DNA of 64,000 nucleotides from Otatea glauca. Taxonomy: Eukaryota > Streptophyta > Magnoliopsida > Poales > Poaceae. The stretch is taken from positions 46,721,594 to 46,785,593 of the forward strand of contig CM070721.1 of assembly GCA_036346275.1 (NCBI GenBank). The letters are read 5' to 3'. A program made the translations under genes and the position numbers. Shown here in pieces: positions 35,701 through 46,017 of the stretch (the first letter of the stretch is position 1; every line of letters begins with the position of its first letter). The notes under the pieces were generated by a model that saw only the letters and a program-made list of their open reading frames with translations, did not search any database and was not told where the DNA came from.

Positions 35701-35926
35701 GATTGAAGGAGGCTAGGGTTCTTGCCTCGTGGGCTACTGCCTACTGGGCTGGGCTGGTTCGGAAATTCCGGTTACTGGTATACGGAATTTTCGAACCGTT
35801 TCCGTTTCCGTCGGATCTAACTCTCCCGTTTCCGTTTCCGAAAAAAAAATTCCGTTTCCATTTCCGTACCGATATTTACCGTTTTCGTTTCAAAAAAGAG
35901 CTTCCGGTTTCACCCCTACATGTAGA

Positions 35927-36214
35927 GAGAGGAAGAGAGAGAGATAGAGGGAGGGAGCGTTGCTGATGACGACCGCCGGACAAGGACGTGGTGAGAGAGA
36001 GAGTAGCGTTCGTTGAGCCGTCAGAGTCATTCGCTCCCATCAACCATTATTAAAACCCCCTTGAGCTTCCCCCGCTTCAAATATCGATGCATCCATCCAT
36101 GTCCGCGACTCGGTCTCGCACGACTAGTACTACGTATTGCACCACAGGCTTGCTCCGCTAGCTGCATCTGCGCTGCACCGTTGAGCGCACGTACGCGCGC
36201 GCTTGGCGTTGGCA
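35927..36214 (+). promoter_or_regulatory. Remaining proximal promoter and 5' UTR of the ERF gene
   Basis: Only about 288 bp separate the hAT duplication from the ATG. It contains GA-rich repeats (GAGAGAGAG near 35930-36002) and a possible weak TATA-like ATTATTAAAAC near 36046. Upstream control elements beyond this have been displaced about 4.9 kb by the hAT insertion. Confidence 0.4.
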
Positions 36215-36943
36215 ATGCCGGACTCCGAGGTCACCAGCCCGGCGTCCTCGTCCGCCTCGCCGCCGCCGTCGCCGACGAAGGCCGCGAGGCGCGGCGGTGG
36301 GGATCAGAAGCGGGGGAGGGGCGCCCGGGGCAATGCCGTTGGAGGCAGGCACCCGACGTTCCGTGGCGTGCGGATGCGGGCGTGGGGGAAGTGGGTGTCC
36401 GAGATCAGGGAGCCGCGCAAGAAGTCGCGCATCTGGCTCGGGACCTTCCCGACCCCCGAGATGGCGGCGCGCGCGCACGACGCCGCCGCGCTCGTCGTGA
36501 AGGGCCCAGCGGCGGTGCTCAACTTCCCCGAGATGGCCGCGTCGCTGCCGCGCCCGGCCTCCGCCGCGCCCCGCGACGTGCAGGCCGCGGCCGCGCTCGC
36601 AGCGGCCATGGACCACGTGGGCGCGGCGCCAATGCCGGCAGCGGCGTCGACGGCGCCAGCGTGCCAGCCCGGGCAGATGTCCGGCCAGGTCGACGACGAG
36701 CTGGACGAGATAATCGAGCTACCGTCCATCGACGTGGACATCTCGGCGGAGCTCGTGTTCGGCAGCACGTTCTACGACCCCGCCGCCGAGCCCTGGTACG
36801 AGCCGGCGTGGCTGGACCACGCCGGCATTGCCGCGCATGACGAGGTGGACCTCGCCGGGTTCGGGTTCGAGCCGCAACAGGTCTGGGCGCAGGCGGACGG
36901 CATTGTGGCGTCCGGGTTCGGTGCCCTCCTGTGGAGCCTTTAA
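36215..36943 (+). CDS. AP2/ERF transcription factor, DREB subfamily (TINY/A-4-like)
   Basis: An intronless gene of 242 codons starting MPDSEVTSPASSSAS at the first ATG; longer frames begin at a TTG. One AP2 domain spans about residues 48-105 (FRGVRMRAWGKWVSEIREP … GTFPTPEMAARAHD). Val61 and Glu66 are at the two positions that define DREB-type binding to DRE/CRT elements. HPTFRGVRMRAWGKW and IWLGTFPTPEMAARAHDAAA fit the A-4 (TINY) group. After the domain come Ala-rich sequence, an acidic DDELDEIIELPS motif and a terminal LLWSL close to the group's LWS motif. Such proteins regulate stress or growth genes in the nucleus. The gene is GC-rich and fully open, unlike its surroundings, so it is probably functional. 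A hAT element sits about 0.3 kb upstream. Confidence 0.93.
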   Translation: MPDSEVTSPASSSASPPPSPTKAARRGGGDQKRGRGARGNAVGGRHPTFRGVRMRAWGKWVSEIREPRKKSRIWLGTFPTPEMAARAHDAAALVVKGPAAVLNFPEMAASLPRPASAAPRDVQAAAALAAAMDHVGAAPMPAAASTAPACQPGQMSGQVDDELDEIIELPSIDVDISAELVFGSTFYDPAAEPWYEPAWLDHAGIAAHDEVDLAGFGFEPQQVWAQADGIVASGFGALLWSL

Positions 36944-37106
36944 TTACTAATCCATCTCTCCCTCTCTTTTTTGACTTGTGCTTGTGCGTAGCCCAGCAGT
37001 ATTGGCTTAGTTACGAGTCCTTTCTCTCGTGTCTTAATGTCCTTTTAGTGAGCCTGGCACTCTAGCATATGAATTTTCCTTCTTTTGATTTGACTTTATA
37101 TATATA

Positions 37107-37470
37107 ATGAAGCTTTTTCTGTACTCTCGGGAGTACGTACTCTCACTTTCAATATACTACTTAAATGAATTAGTTATACTTTTTTATCACTTTCGGTATA
37201 ATTAAATACTAATTCTAAGAAACTTTTATACGACATGGTTGAAAAAATTTCATCAAAACCTTTTATTTTTGTTATATATTTTTTTATACATAAAATGAGT
37301 ATATACACAAATTATGCTATAAAAATAGATTTTCATGAAATTCACTTTGGAGTATCTTATAATCATTATTAGATTATTCACAAAAGGATAAAGAGATATA
37401 AATTTTTTATTTAAACTTTATATGCAAGGTGGGAGTATGTACTCCTAGGAGTATGAAACCATTTTCCTAT
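37107..37470. mobile_element. Micron-like MITE copy 1, next to a TA tract
   Basis: It is flanked on the left by TATATATATAA (37096-37106) and on the right by CATATAT. Ends carry GGGAGTACGTACTC and GGTGGGAGTATGTACTCC in inverted arrangement. It aligns end to end with the copies at 58309 and 58717: CACTTAAATGAA, CACTTTCGGTATA, ACTTTGGAGTATCTTATAATC and GAGTATGAAACCATTTT. It is noncoding and lies about 160 bp after the ERF stop. Confidence 0.75.
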
Positions 37471-38410
37471 ACATATATGCAAAATTAATGAGGCATATGG
37501 GGCCTTGCACCGTGATTTCAAATGTACAAATTCAAGTCAAATTTGGGTATATTTTTTTGAAACTTTCAGTTTTATGGTATGTATACCCATCTATAATAAT
37601 TCAAATGAAACACATACCTTTAAAAAAAATATACTCGAATTCGATTTGAACAAATCTAGATTACATGCTTTGCTGATTTATATATAAAATAAGCATATAC
37701 CTACAATCAAACTATTACAAAAAAGGAAACTCTAGTTTGAATTGAGTTTGAACTGGTTAGTAAACTGGTTAAACTCAATATCCTAAAAAATTTAAAAAAT
37801 TTCGCATGCAAATACATAGGGGAAATACTCATTTTGAATCATGGTACCCCAAGTATATATATATACACACTATCCTACATCTGCGTGTAGAATAGTCTAT
37901 TGTACTCCTGGGCCAGTTAACCCAGTCCAACCGAGCCATGCATCTCACTAATCACCGCAACGGTCCTAGTTGATTAAGCCCATCAATACGTGGTCAAACC
38001 AACTAATAAATGCAATTTTAGTTTGTACATAAATCTTTTCTTCTTTGTTTTAGCTATAAGTTTTTATTGACAGCTCGGATTCACGAACGGTTTTCACCAG
38101 TAGCTTATTGATGACGAGTGCAACAGAATGATATAAGTCTCGCCAATAAACAATTATTTTTGCTGACATATTTTATTATCCATATAGAAAGATTTTATTA
38201 TCTAAATACATAGATTTTACTATCATTCAGAGGTTTAGCGACATGTATATTCTGTTTAGTAGTAAACTTACAGTATATGGATAGTAAAATCTATATAGAT
38301 GGGCGGTAAAATCTATATAGCTTGTGTAGTCTATGTAACCTCTTGCCGTTCTTGTATGGATCATCCACCGCAGCTTGCTCTGAAGGCGCCGCGTTTGCAG
38401 CGGTAGCAAC
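37471..38410. other. AT-rich intergenic sequence between the ERF gene region and the CACTA element
   Basis: No gene recognised. TATATATATATACACAC lies near 37854. A patch of TAGTAAAATCTATATAG-like repeats occurs at 38165-38325, with similar text near 63265-63320 on the other side of the transposons. Confidence 0.5.
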
Positions 38411-38799
38411 CGGCACTACTATAAAAGGGGTTATATTAGACACGTCATCGCTGACGGTTTTTTATAAAAACTGTCTGCAATGAGGCTCGGTCATATTATA
38501 AACGATTTTAATCACAAACAGTTTTTGACTAAAACCGTCTGTGATGAGGGGGAGAACATCACAGGCAATTTTTGGCTAAAACCGTGTGTGATGAGGGGCA
38601 CATCATAGACGGTTTTAGTCAAAAAAAACCATCTGTGATAACCATTTCTAAGTAAATAAGAACAGAGAGCCTCGATCTTCTCTGTATTATTAGGGTTTTC
38701 GAGCTATTTTTTAGGTGGCTGCGATTGAGAGGCGATCTGATGGAAAGAGACCCTAGATTTGGAGGTGTAATTGTAGATCCTTGTGCTCTAGGTCATCTA

Positions 38800-39340
38800 A
38801 GATTATTAATTGGTTCATATTTGCATTGTATTTAAGATCTAGCTTGGTAAAGAGGGAAATGAAGCTGGTTTCTAGATCTATCTAGCTTGGTGTAGATCCA
38901 TTTATTCTTTTTGATGTAAAGTAATAACTGGTTCAGATTTGCATTATATTTAAGTTCTAGCTTGGTAAAGAGGGAAATGAAGCTGGTTAATTTCTAAATC
39001 TAGCTTGGTGTAGATCCATTTGTTCTCTGTGATGTAAACTAATAATTGGTTCTAATTGTATTATACTCAATATGTAGATAGTTACTTAAAAGAAAATGAC
39101 CTTGGCTAATAATAGGTTGTAATAGCATTATATTCAAGGTATATAAATCTAGCTTGGTAAAGACAATTGAAGATGGTTTTGATATAGTTTAGTGTCAATC
39201 CATTTGTTCCTTTGGATCTAAAGTATTAATTGGTTCTAATTGCATTATACTCAAGATGTAGCTAGCTATGTAAAGAGAGAATTAAAGATGCTGAGTTTAA
39301 ATGTAGCTTACATATGTTTATATATCCATTCGTTCTTTTT
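38800..39340. repeat. Degenerate ~118-bp tandem repeats near the CACTA left end
   Basis: AGCTTGGTAAAGAGGGAAAT followed by GAAGCTGGTT recurs at 38841 and 38959. A partial copy lies at 39151 and a diverged one near 39255. The intervening text (GTAGATCCATTTGTTC, AATTGGTTCTAATTGCATTA) also recurs. Copies get weaker to the right. Confidence 0.75.
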
Positions 39341-39489
39341 TATGTTAGGAGCTATATAAGTTAATCGGCAAGTTTAAATGTAGCTTATATGTAGCGTATG
39401 TGTGCATGTGCACTCCTAGTGTACTTAATTCATTATTTAACACATATTGTTACATACGTAGTATAGATGAACTGAAGCTGGATGTATAT

Positions 39490-42400
39490 TGAGAACCGTG
39501 TGAGCGCCGAGTACATTAATGGTTCTCCGCTTTTAGAAGAGCTGCAGAGGAATATATGTTGAACAAGGGGGTAGAATTTATGCCTTGTCCATGCATTGAC
39601 TGCGAGAATCTGAGGATTTTCGAAACCCAGCGCAAATCAAAGCACACTTGATTCTACGGGATTTCAAAATGGGGTATACATGTTGGATCAATCACGGTGA
39701 AGAGAAGATTATGCAGGGAGCAAGTAGTATTAACATCGTCGACGAAGTTAACGATACTTTGGAAATCGTCAACAAAGTCAACGATATTCCGGATGATATC
39801 GACTGTGCTTTCGATAAGGATATGTTTAACGATGACAATCTGGATAAGATGCTATGTGATGCAGAAGGGATACGTGATAAGCGGGAGTATGCAAAATTTC
39901 GGGGCTTGATGGACGACTCGGAGAAACCTTTATTCCCGGGCTGCAAGTCCAAATACGTAAGGTTGTCATCCGTGCTGGAACTGATGAAATTAAAGGCAAG
40001 CAATGGTTGGTTCGATAAGAGTTTCACGGCGCTGTTAGGTCTGTTAGCAGACATGCTTTCGGAAGGAAACGAGTTGCCGACAACTACCTCCAAAGCCAAG
40101 AAGGTTCTTTGTCCCTTGGGAATGGAAGTAGAAAGATCTACCGCAAAGAGTACGTAAACTTGCATGTATGTCCGGTGTGCAACGCATCCCGGTACAAGCA
40201 TAAAGATAGATCAGATGATAACGACGAGGTCATCGAGGTGAAGAAAGGTCCTCCCACTAAGGTGGTGTGGTATCTGCCTGTAATTTCCCGTTTGAAGCGT
40301 ATGTTTGCGAGCTCAAAAGAGGCAAAATTGCTTCGGTGGCACTCGGGTGAGCGTAAGAACAATGGAATGATAAGGCACGCTGCTGATTCCACCTAGTGGA
40401 GAAACATTGATAGGAGGTTTCAAGAATTCTCTGCGGATCTGAGGAATATAAGGTTCGGATGAGTACGGACGGAATGAATACTTTCGGTAACATGAGCAGC
40501 CGTCATAGCACTTGACCCATGAATCTCTGTATCTACAACCTTCCTACTTGGTTGTCTATGAAACGTAAGTACATTTTTATGTCTATACTCATCCAAGGCC
40601 CGAAGCAACCTGGGAACGATATTGATGTGTACGTAGCACCATTGGTGGATGCTCACAAACGAGAGTACTTCACTTTGTACAGCCTGTTGTTCTGCAATAT
40701 AAATGATTATCCTGCCCTTACTAACCTGTTGGGGCAGAGTACAAAAGGAGCCAAAGCCTGTACTCACTGCTTGGATGATACCAAAGAATCACTCACACAA
40801 AACCGTGTACATGCATCACCGTAAGTTCCTTCGAAGGAATCACTCATACTGCAAGATGAAGAAACAATTCGACGGGACGACCAAAGACGTTATACCTCCA
40901 AAGCCTTTAAGAGAGACAGACATTCATGATATGGTTAAGAATTTGGATGTTGCGCTTGGAAAAGGATGTAAATCAAGGATCCGTGAGAAGAGCATATGGA
41001 AGAAGAGATCAATATTTTGGGACCTACCTTATTGGGAGCACCTAGAAGTTCGGCATTGCATTGACGTGATGCACGTAGAAAAGAATGTCTGTGATAGCTT
41101 GATTGATCTCTTACTGAACATTAAGGGCAAAACAAAGGACGGTACCAACGCACGGCTTGACTTCGTCCGTATGGGCATTAGACTTGAGTTAGCATCGAAA
41201 GAGACCGATAAAAGCCGAACGTACTGCGAACCTTCTTGTTACACTCTGTCCAAGACCGAGAGAACTGAACTGTGCTAGTGCTTATATAGTGTGAAAGTTC
41301 CGTCCGGTTACTCCTCCACATGAAGAGATTTGTTTCGATGCAAGATTTGAGTTAAATTGACATGAAGTCTTATGATTGCCATGTGCTTATGACACAGATG
41401 CTCCCTGTCGCAATTAGAAGCATTTTACCGAGCAAGGTCCAGGAGACAATCACAAAGCTATGTTATTTCTTTAACACAATTGCTCAGAAGGTCATCGATC
41501 TCGAAGGACTAGATGCTCTACAGGTCGAGGTGGTGATGACTCTACGTAATCTTGAGATGTATTTCCCTTCGTCGTTTTTTGATATCATGGTCCATCTCAT
41601 TATTCACATTGTGAGGGAGATAAAGATGTGCGGACCCGTTTTCCTATGTAGCATGTACCCGTTCGAGAGGTACATGGGAATTCTCACGTCATACGTACGG
41701 AATCGATATCGACCGGAGGGTACCATTATCGAACGTTAAGCAACCGAAGAGGTTGTCAAATTCTGCGTGGATTACATGGCTCAGCTCGAGCCGATAGGTT
41801 TGCCTCGATCCCGCCATAAGGGGAGGCTCTAGGGTATCGGGACCGTCAGAAGAAAAGCAATCACACTTGATCTAGCTACGTGCGCTAAAGCCCATTTCAC
41901 GGTTTTGCAACACATAGCTGTTGTGGCCCCGTATATCGATGAGCAAAAGAACTGGCTACGGCAAGAGAATATGTCACGGTAGGAGTCCTAGATCATCAGA
42001 CAACATAATCTTCAGTTCAACAAATGGTTGAAGGAGCGACAACCCATCTTTGGAAGCTCGACTGGAGATACGCTGAAATGGTCGACAAAAGAGCCAGCAT
42101 TTACGGTTGTAACATGGAAAGGATACGACTTAAATGGGTACACATTTTACACAAGAGATCATGACATGAAGAGCACAAACCAGAACAGCGGTGTTCGCAT
42201 AGATGCGTTGAATACCGCTGGGTCGATGAGGAGCTCGTACTATGGGTTCATTGAGGAAATTTGGGAGCTCGATTACATACTATTCAAGATCCCCTTGTTT
42301 TGGTGCCGTTAGGTTCACCTGCAGCACATAAAGGTTGACAAGTATGGCGTCACTACTGTTGACCTCGAACGTGTCGGATACAAGGACGAATCATTTGTAC

Positions 42401-42660
42401 TCGCTAACCAAGTTGTTCAAGTCTTCTATGTAACCGACCCGTCCAACAAGAAGCGCCATGTGGTTCTTCAGGGAAAAAGGAGGATTGTCGGAGTTGAGAA
42501 TGTGTTAGATGAGGAAGAATACAATCAGTTTGATGAGTTGCCTCCTATCGGTAATAGCATCACGATCCATGAAGAACAACATGAGGAAGCTAGCTACACA
42601 TGTGTCGATCATCGTGAAGGGCTAATTTTTATACAAAAGAATAAGCAAGTGGAGTTATGA
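39490..42660 (+). pseudogene. CACTA transposase Tnp2 (Transposase_21 family), broken
   Basis: The domain order of plant Tnp2 is visible. A transposase-associated region comes first (EYINGS…, CPCIDCEN, then LILRDFKMGYTCWINHGEE at about 39648). LPTTTSKAKKVLCPLG lies near 40076 and NLHVCPVCNASRYKH near 40158. Then comes VVWYLPVISRLKRMFAS (about 40264), IYNLPTWLSMKRKYIFM (about 40530) and GPKQPGNDIDVYVAPL (about 40597). HCIDVMHVEKNVCDSL (about 41058) falls in the transposase core. A DUF4218 region occupies 41362-41739 (AIRSILPSKVQETI, YPFERYMG). A DUF4216 region follows at about 42110-42480 (FYGFIEE-like YYGFIEEIWELDY). Stops and frameshifts near 40130, 40396, 40800, 41276 and 42310 show it is dead. 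Tnp2 would catalyse excision and insertion. Confidence 0.88.
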
Positions 42661-42800
42661 TAATTAATGAGATGTACGTATGTACGATAATTAATAAGAT
42701 TTATGTATGTGTGATAATTAATGAGATGTTTGTATGTATTAGAATTAATGAGATGTTTGTATGTATTATAATTACATGTATGTATTATAATTAACTTGAT
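42660..42800. repeat. ~35-bp tandem repeat (ATTAATGAGATGT unit)
   Basis: ATAATTAATGAGATGT followed by a GTATGTA stretch recurs four to five times directly after the Tnp2 stop, with units of about 30-37 bp. Confidence 0.7.
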
Positions 42801-42844
42801 GCCACCAGTAAATTAGAACAAAAAAGGAGTTCATGAGTTAACTA

Positions 42845-43030
42845 GTAATAATAATAACTTGAACAAATAATAATAACTTGAACAGATAATATTAACTTTA
42901 ACAAATAATAATAACAATAATAACTTGAATAGATAATAATAACTTGAACAAATAATAATAACAATAATAACTTGAACAGATAATATTAACTCTAACAAAT
43001 AATAATAACAATAATAACTTCAACAAATAA
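42845..43030. repeat. AATAATAAC-rich tandem array
   Basis: Blocks of TAATAATAACTTGAACAAA and TAATATTAACT(T/C)TAAC alternate and a larger block of about 80 bp is itself repeated. A simple/compound microsatellite with no coding potential. Confidence 0.8.
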
Positions 43031-43045
43031 TGAGAAAATAAGCAT

Positions 43046-43375
43046 AATGCTCATCACAGATGGTTCTAATATTGAATCGTCTGTGATGACTCTGGCCACA
43101 GCCCTCTGTACCGGTCCACTACGTACTGCCCCTGTCCCGGTCCACTGTGTTACTTACCTCAGACGATTACATTTGAAAACTGTCTATGATTGATACAGCG
43201 TTGCAAAAAAAGTTTGTTTCCCCGGGATTCGAACCAGAGACCTCACGTACGCAGGCCAAGCCAATTACCAATTGAGCTAAGAATACCACTTGTTAGGCTT
43301 AATGCGCATTTTTCATAAGACATTGATTGGATCGCAGACGGTTCTGTATTGGAACCGTCTGCGATGTGGAGCTGC
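43046..43375. repeat. Internal CACTA subterminal-type repeats
   Basis: Inverted units CATCACAGATGGTT … GTCTGTGATG (43052-43088), CAGACGATTA … TGTCTATGATTG (43160-43193) and GCAGACGGTT … CCGTCTGCGATG (43334-43366) lie in the middle of the element. They match the type found at its termini. No CACTA terminus is adjacent. Confidence 0.75.
43218..43290 (-). ncRNA. tRNA-like sequence with A and B boxes (degraded tRNA or tRNA-derived SINE)
   Basis: Read on minus, the stretch has an A-box-like TTAGCTCAATTGGTAA and a B-box GGTTCGAATCCC at tRNA-like spacing. The acceptor and anticodon stems do not pair well, so it is not a good tRNA gene. It lies between CACTA-type repeats. A SINE head or tRNA fossil is the likeliest reading. 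Confidence 0.35.
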
Positions 43376-43790
43376 CTTCTGATTTCACCGCAACCGCCCT
43401 CGTCCTCGCCGCCATTTTCTCACAATCTCACCTACTCCAAACCCTAGCGTCTCCCTGTGCGACTCCAAACCCTAGCGTCGCCCGCACCCGCACGCCTCCC
43501 TCCGCCCCAATGACCTCCGCATCTGCACCCGCTCTGACATCCCCAACTCACAGCGTCCTCCCCCGCCGCAGCGCCCTTCCCCTACCCCCCCCCCCCGTCG
43601 GCCTGCGACTCCCTTCGTCGGTTCGTGCCTCCTCTAGGCCTTCCTCCGCTGGCCTGTGCCTCCGTCGCGTGCCTCACTCCACCTCCGTCGCGTGCCTCAC
43701 TCCACCGCGCCATGCATGTCCAAACCTTGGTAAGCATCTCACAGTAGTGCCAAGATGGCTAACACATTGGGATTGAATTAATATGGAGTG
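43376..43790 (+). other. GC-rich exon-like block, possibly a captured first exon
   Basis: The text looks like the 5' end of a grass gene: CTCC-rich leader with AAACCCTAGCG twice (43438-43473), a possible ATG at 43510 (MTSASAPALTSPTHS) and an apparent splice donor CCTTG|GTAAGC at about 43729-43735. No domain is recognisable. It abuts captured lysyl-tRNA synthetase exons lying on the opposite strand. A run of C at 43587-43597 may cause assembly error. Confidence 0.35.
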
Positions 43791-43835
43791 AAAGAAAAAC
43801 CCTAGCAGCTATATTTTGCTTGAACCTATTATGCA

Positions 43836-44880
43836 TTGGGGACGAGAACATTTAACATCATACTTGGCACAAGCATCTATCAAGTACTTGTTTGCTTCAT
43901 CACTCAATAGATCTTTTGGTACATTGAGTTTGGCCATAGCCTCCAATTCTTGAATCATGTCTATCCTCCTGCTGCAAAGGTAACAAAATAGTAGTAAGTC
44001 CTTTGTAGCAACTGAAATAACTTGGCTGGTTGGTTAAAAGTGCATCTAGAGCATGTAAATGGTATCCAAATACTTTCAATTGTGTCTATTACCTGAAGGG
44101 AGGTGTGAAATCAATCTCTATTGGTGGATTCTCAACTCCATTTGCATGATATTTTATCTTGTAGCCACCTGTTAGTTCCTTAACCATACCTGTCAACATT
44201 GAAGCATTTGTTCAGAGAAGGGTAAATAAATTGTGTTATAACTCATGCAGAAGGGATAGCCCAAATGAGTGATGAATAATGCATAAAGAGTCATAAACTA
44301 GCAAACTATGTTATAACTTATACAAAGTGTTACACAGTTCCTCCTATGTAAGACATGCTTAACTCAGATAAAGCTGAAAAGTGATTCTTACGAGATAACA
44401 TGGCTTCTGTAAGCTCCATCAAGTCATTGTTATTTGCATAAGCCATATAAAATTCACATGTTGGGAATTCAGGATTGTGTGTTAAATCAATCCCTTCGTT
44501 CTTGAATTGCTTCCCAATTTCATAAACACGGTCCAATCCTCCAACAACCAATTCCTTAAGATAAATCTCAGGTGCAATACGCATATAAAGCTTCATGTTT
44601 AGTTCATTGTGGTGTGTGACAAAAGGCCTTGCAGCTACTCCACCAGCAATCATGTTCATCATTGGAGTCTCCACCTAAAAACATATAAAAGGTTCAAACA
44701 TCAAACATCACAAGATCAACAGAAGTACAACAAAATAAATTGCAAGATACCTACCTCCAAAAATTCACCTTCATCAAGAAACTTCCGAATAAAATAGACA
44801 ATTTTAGATCGTGTCTTGAAGATATGCCTCACTTCATGGTTTACCATAAGAGCAAAGTGTCGCTGACGATATCGAGTTTC
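43836..44880 (-). pseudogene. Captured lysyl-tRNA synthetase fragment, four exons
   Basis: Four minus-strand exons with proper splice borders encode consecutive pieces of class II lysyl-tRNA synthetase. Exon 44880-44755 reads ETRYRQRHFALM… VRHIFKTRSK. Exon 44674-44392 reads VETPMMNMIAGG, PEIYLKELVVGGLDRVYEIG, IDLTHNPEFPTCEFY. Exon 44189-44093 reads MVKELTGGYKIKYHANG. Exon 43968 to about 43836 reads RRIDMIQELEAMAKL and ends within DACAKYDVKC. Phases join correctly across all three introns, so introns were captured too. The enzyme normally charges tRNA-Lys. Here the N-terminal anticodon-binding domain and the C-terminal catalytic part are missing, so no active enzyme is possible. Motif 2 (around the RVYEIGKQF–NEG segment) is present. 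Coding frames are open. Confidence 0.87.
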
Positions 44881-46012
44881 CTAATATCACAAAAACATTT
44901 CAAAAATCAAAGCACCACTAGTAGCAATTATCAACATTGGACACAGTACCAAAGGTGGCAAGGTGGGTTATTCAGAATTGACAACACGTTGAGAGAAGAG
45001 GGCTATTTGAAAGTCGCTTGCATCACGGTTGCAGATCAAGGGTTAGATTAGTGGTAGCTTCCATCAGAATCACACTAACTTCAAAAAATATTCAACATTC
45101 TTAACTACGTGTTAACGGGCATGATAGGCTAAATGGACAGCCCTAGTTCTTCAAGTTTATTCTATTCTTCTAAGGTACTACATTCATAGTCATTTTACCA
45201 GCCCACTGCCCGTAGGTTTTCCTTTCAGGTTTTCTTTGTTGGAACGCTAGATTCTTTAACTAAAAGATGATATTTCTCTGGTCCATTTGAGTGTAAATAG
45301 CCAAAACATGATTCTGTTCATCTTAGTAAGCTTCATGACACTCAAGTGCATGATTCAGTTCATCAATATCTATCATTTTGTGCTGTCATAGAAGACATTA
45401 TCATTGCACTGGACAAACAAACAAATTGAATAACAATGGCCTATCAGCCTACCCATTCCATAGAGTAGCAACCTAGAAAAAAGGATAAAATATTTTCCTG
45501 CATGCACATCTAAATTAAGGTGTTGTTACACCTAGGGAAATCTTACTATTGTAGTATATTAGTGCTTGCCTGATACTTAAATTACACCAGAAATGGGAAA
45601 AGTTATATTCAACGCTGAATCAGCAAAACGGATAGATCCTTGAATTTATCCAACTTGTATGTAACTCACTGGTTTTGAGTTTAATCTGTTCATTAAGATT
45701 TTGTTATAACAGTGAATTCAATTATCAATTCTTAAGGGTTCGAGGTCTAATTCGCTGAATTAATTTGTTTAGCCCATTTGTGATTGAGGTTGAAGATTTA
45801 AATCTTCAATCAAACCCTAAATCTGAGAGCACCATAAACAAAATCGCATCAATTGTGTTATTTTTATCATATTGTTATTTCGGATTAGAAATAGATTCTT
45901 GCTCTTATCATCGCATTTCATTCAACAATCCAATAGGCTAGGAAAAAAAGACCCAAAAAGGCCTAGTTCACAATATAATAGACATTTAACTGGGGTTGTC
46001 ATCCCAACGATG
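44881..46012. other. Noncoding part of the CACTA element, upstream of the captured exons
   Basis: AT-rich sequence between the first captured exon and the nested LTR. It may include further captured intron sequence on minus, but I recognise no additional exon. Confidence 0.4.
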
Positions 46013-46017
46013 CTAAG

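Larger units (their letters stand above)
31064..35918 (-). mobile_element. hAT transposon with near-intact transposase
   Basis: The left end TAGGGATGAAAACGG (31064) and right end GTTTCACCCCTA (35918) are inverted repeats. They are flanked by a perfect 8-bp duplication CATGTAGA (31056-31063, 35919-35926), the hallmark of hAT insertions. GGAAACGG/CCGTTTCC subterminal repeats occupy both ends. It is 4,855 bp. The transposase lies on the minus strand. The right side (34.0-35.7 kb), upstream of the gene, includes a GC-rich block at 35230-35700 with a 64-bp partial duplication. It inserted about 296 bp upstream of the ERF start codon. Confidence 0.93.

Noticed and set aside
36203..36215. Longer start for the ERF protein at 36203
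   Set aside because: The codon there is TTG; the first ATG in frame is 36215, and plant nuclear genes rarely start at TTG.
36013..36840. 275-codon open frame overlapping the ERF gene in another frame
   Set aside because: It is a GC-rich shadow frame without domains; the AP2 domain is in the other frame.
43218..43290. Functional tRNA gene
   Set aside because: A and B boxes are present, but acceptor and anticodon stems do not pair well.
43836..44880. Resident functional lysyl-tRNA synthetase gene
   Set aside because: Only four middle exons are present, with no start, no N-terminal domain and no C-terminal part, inside transposon termini.
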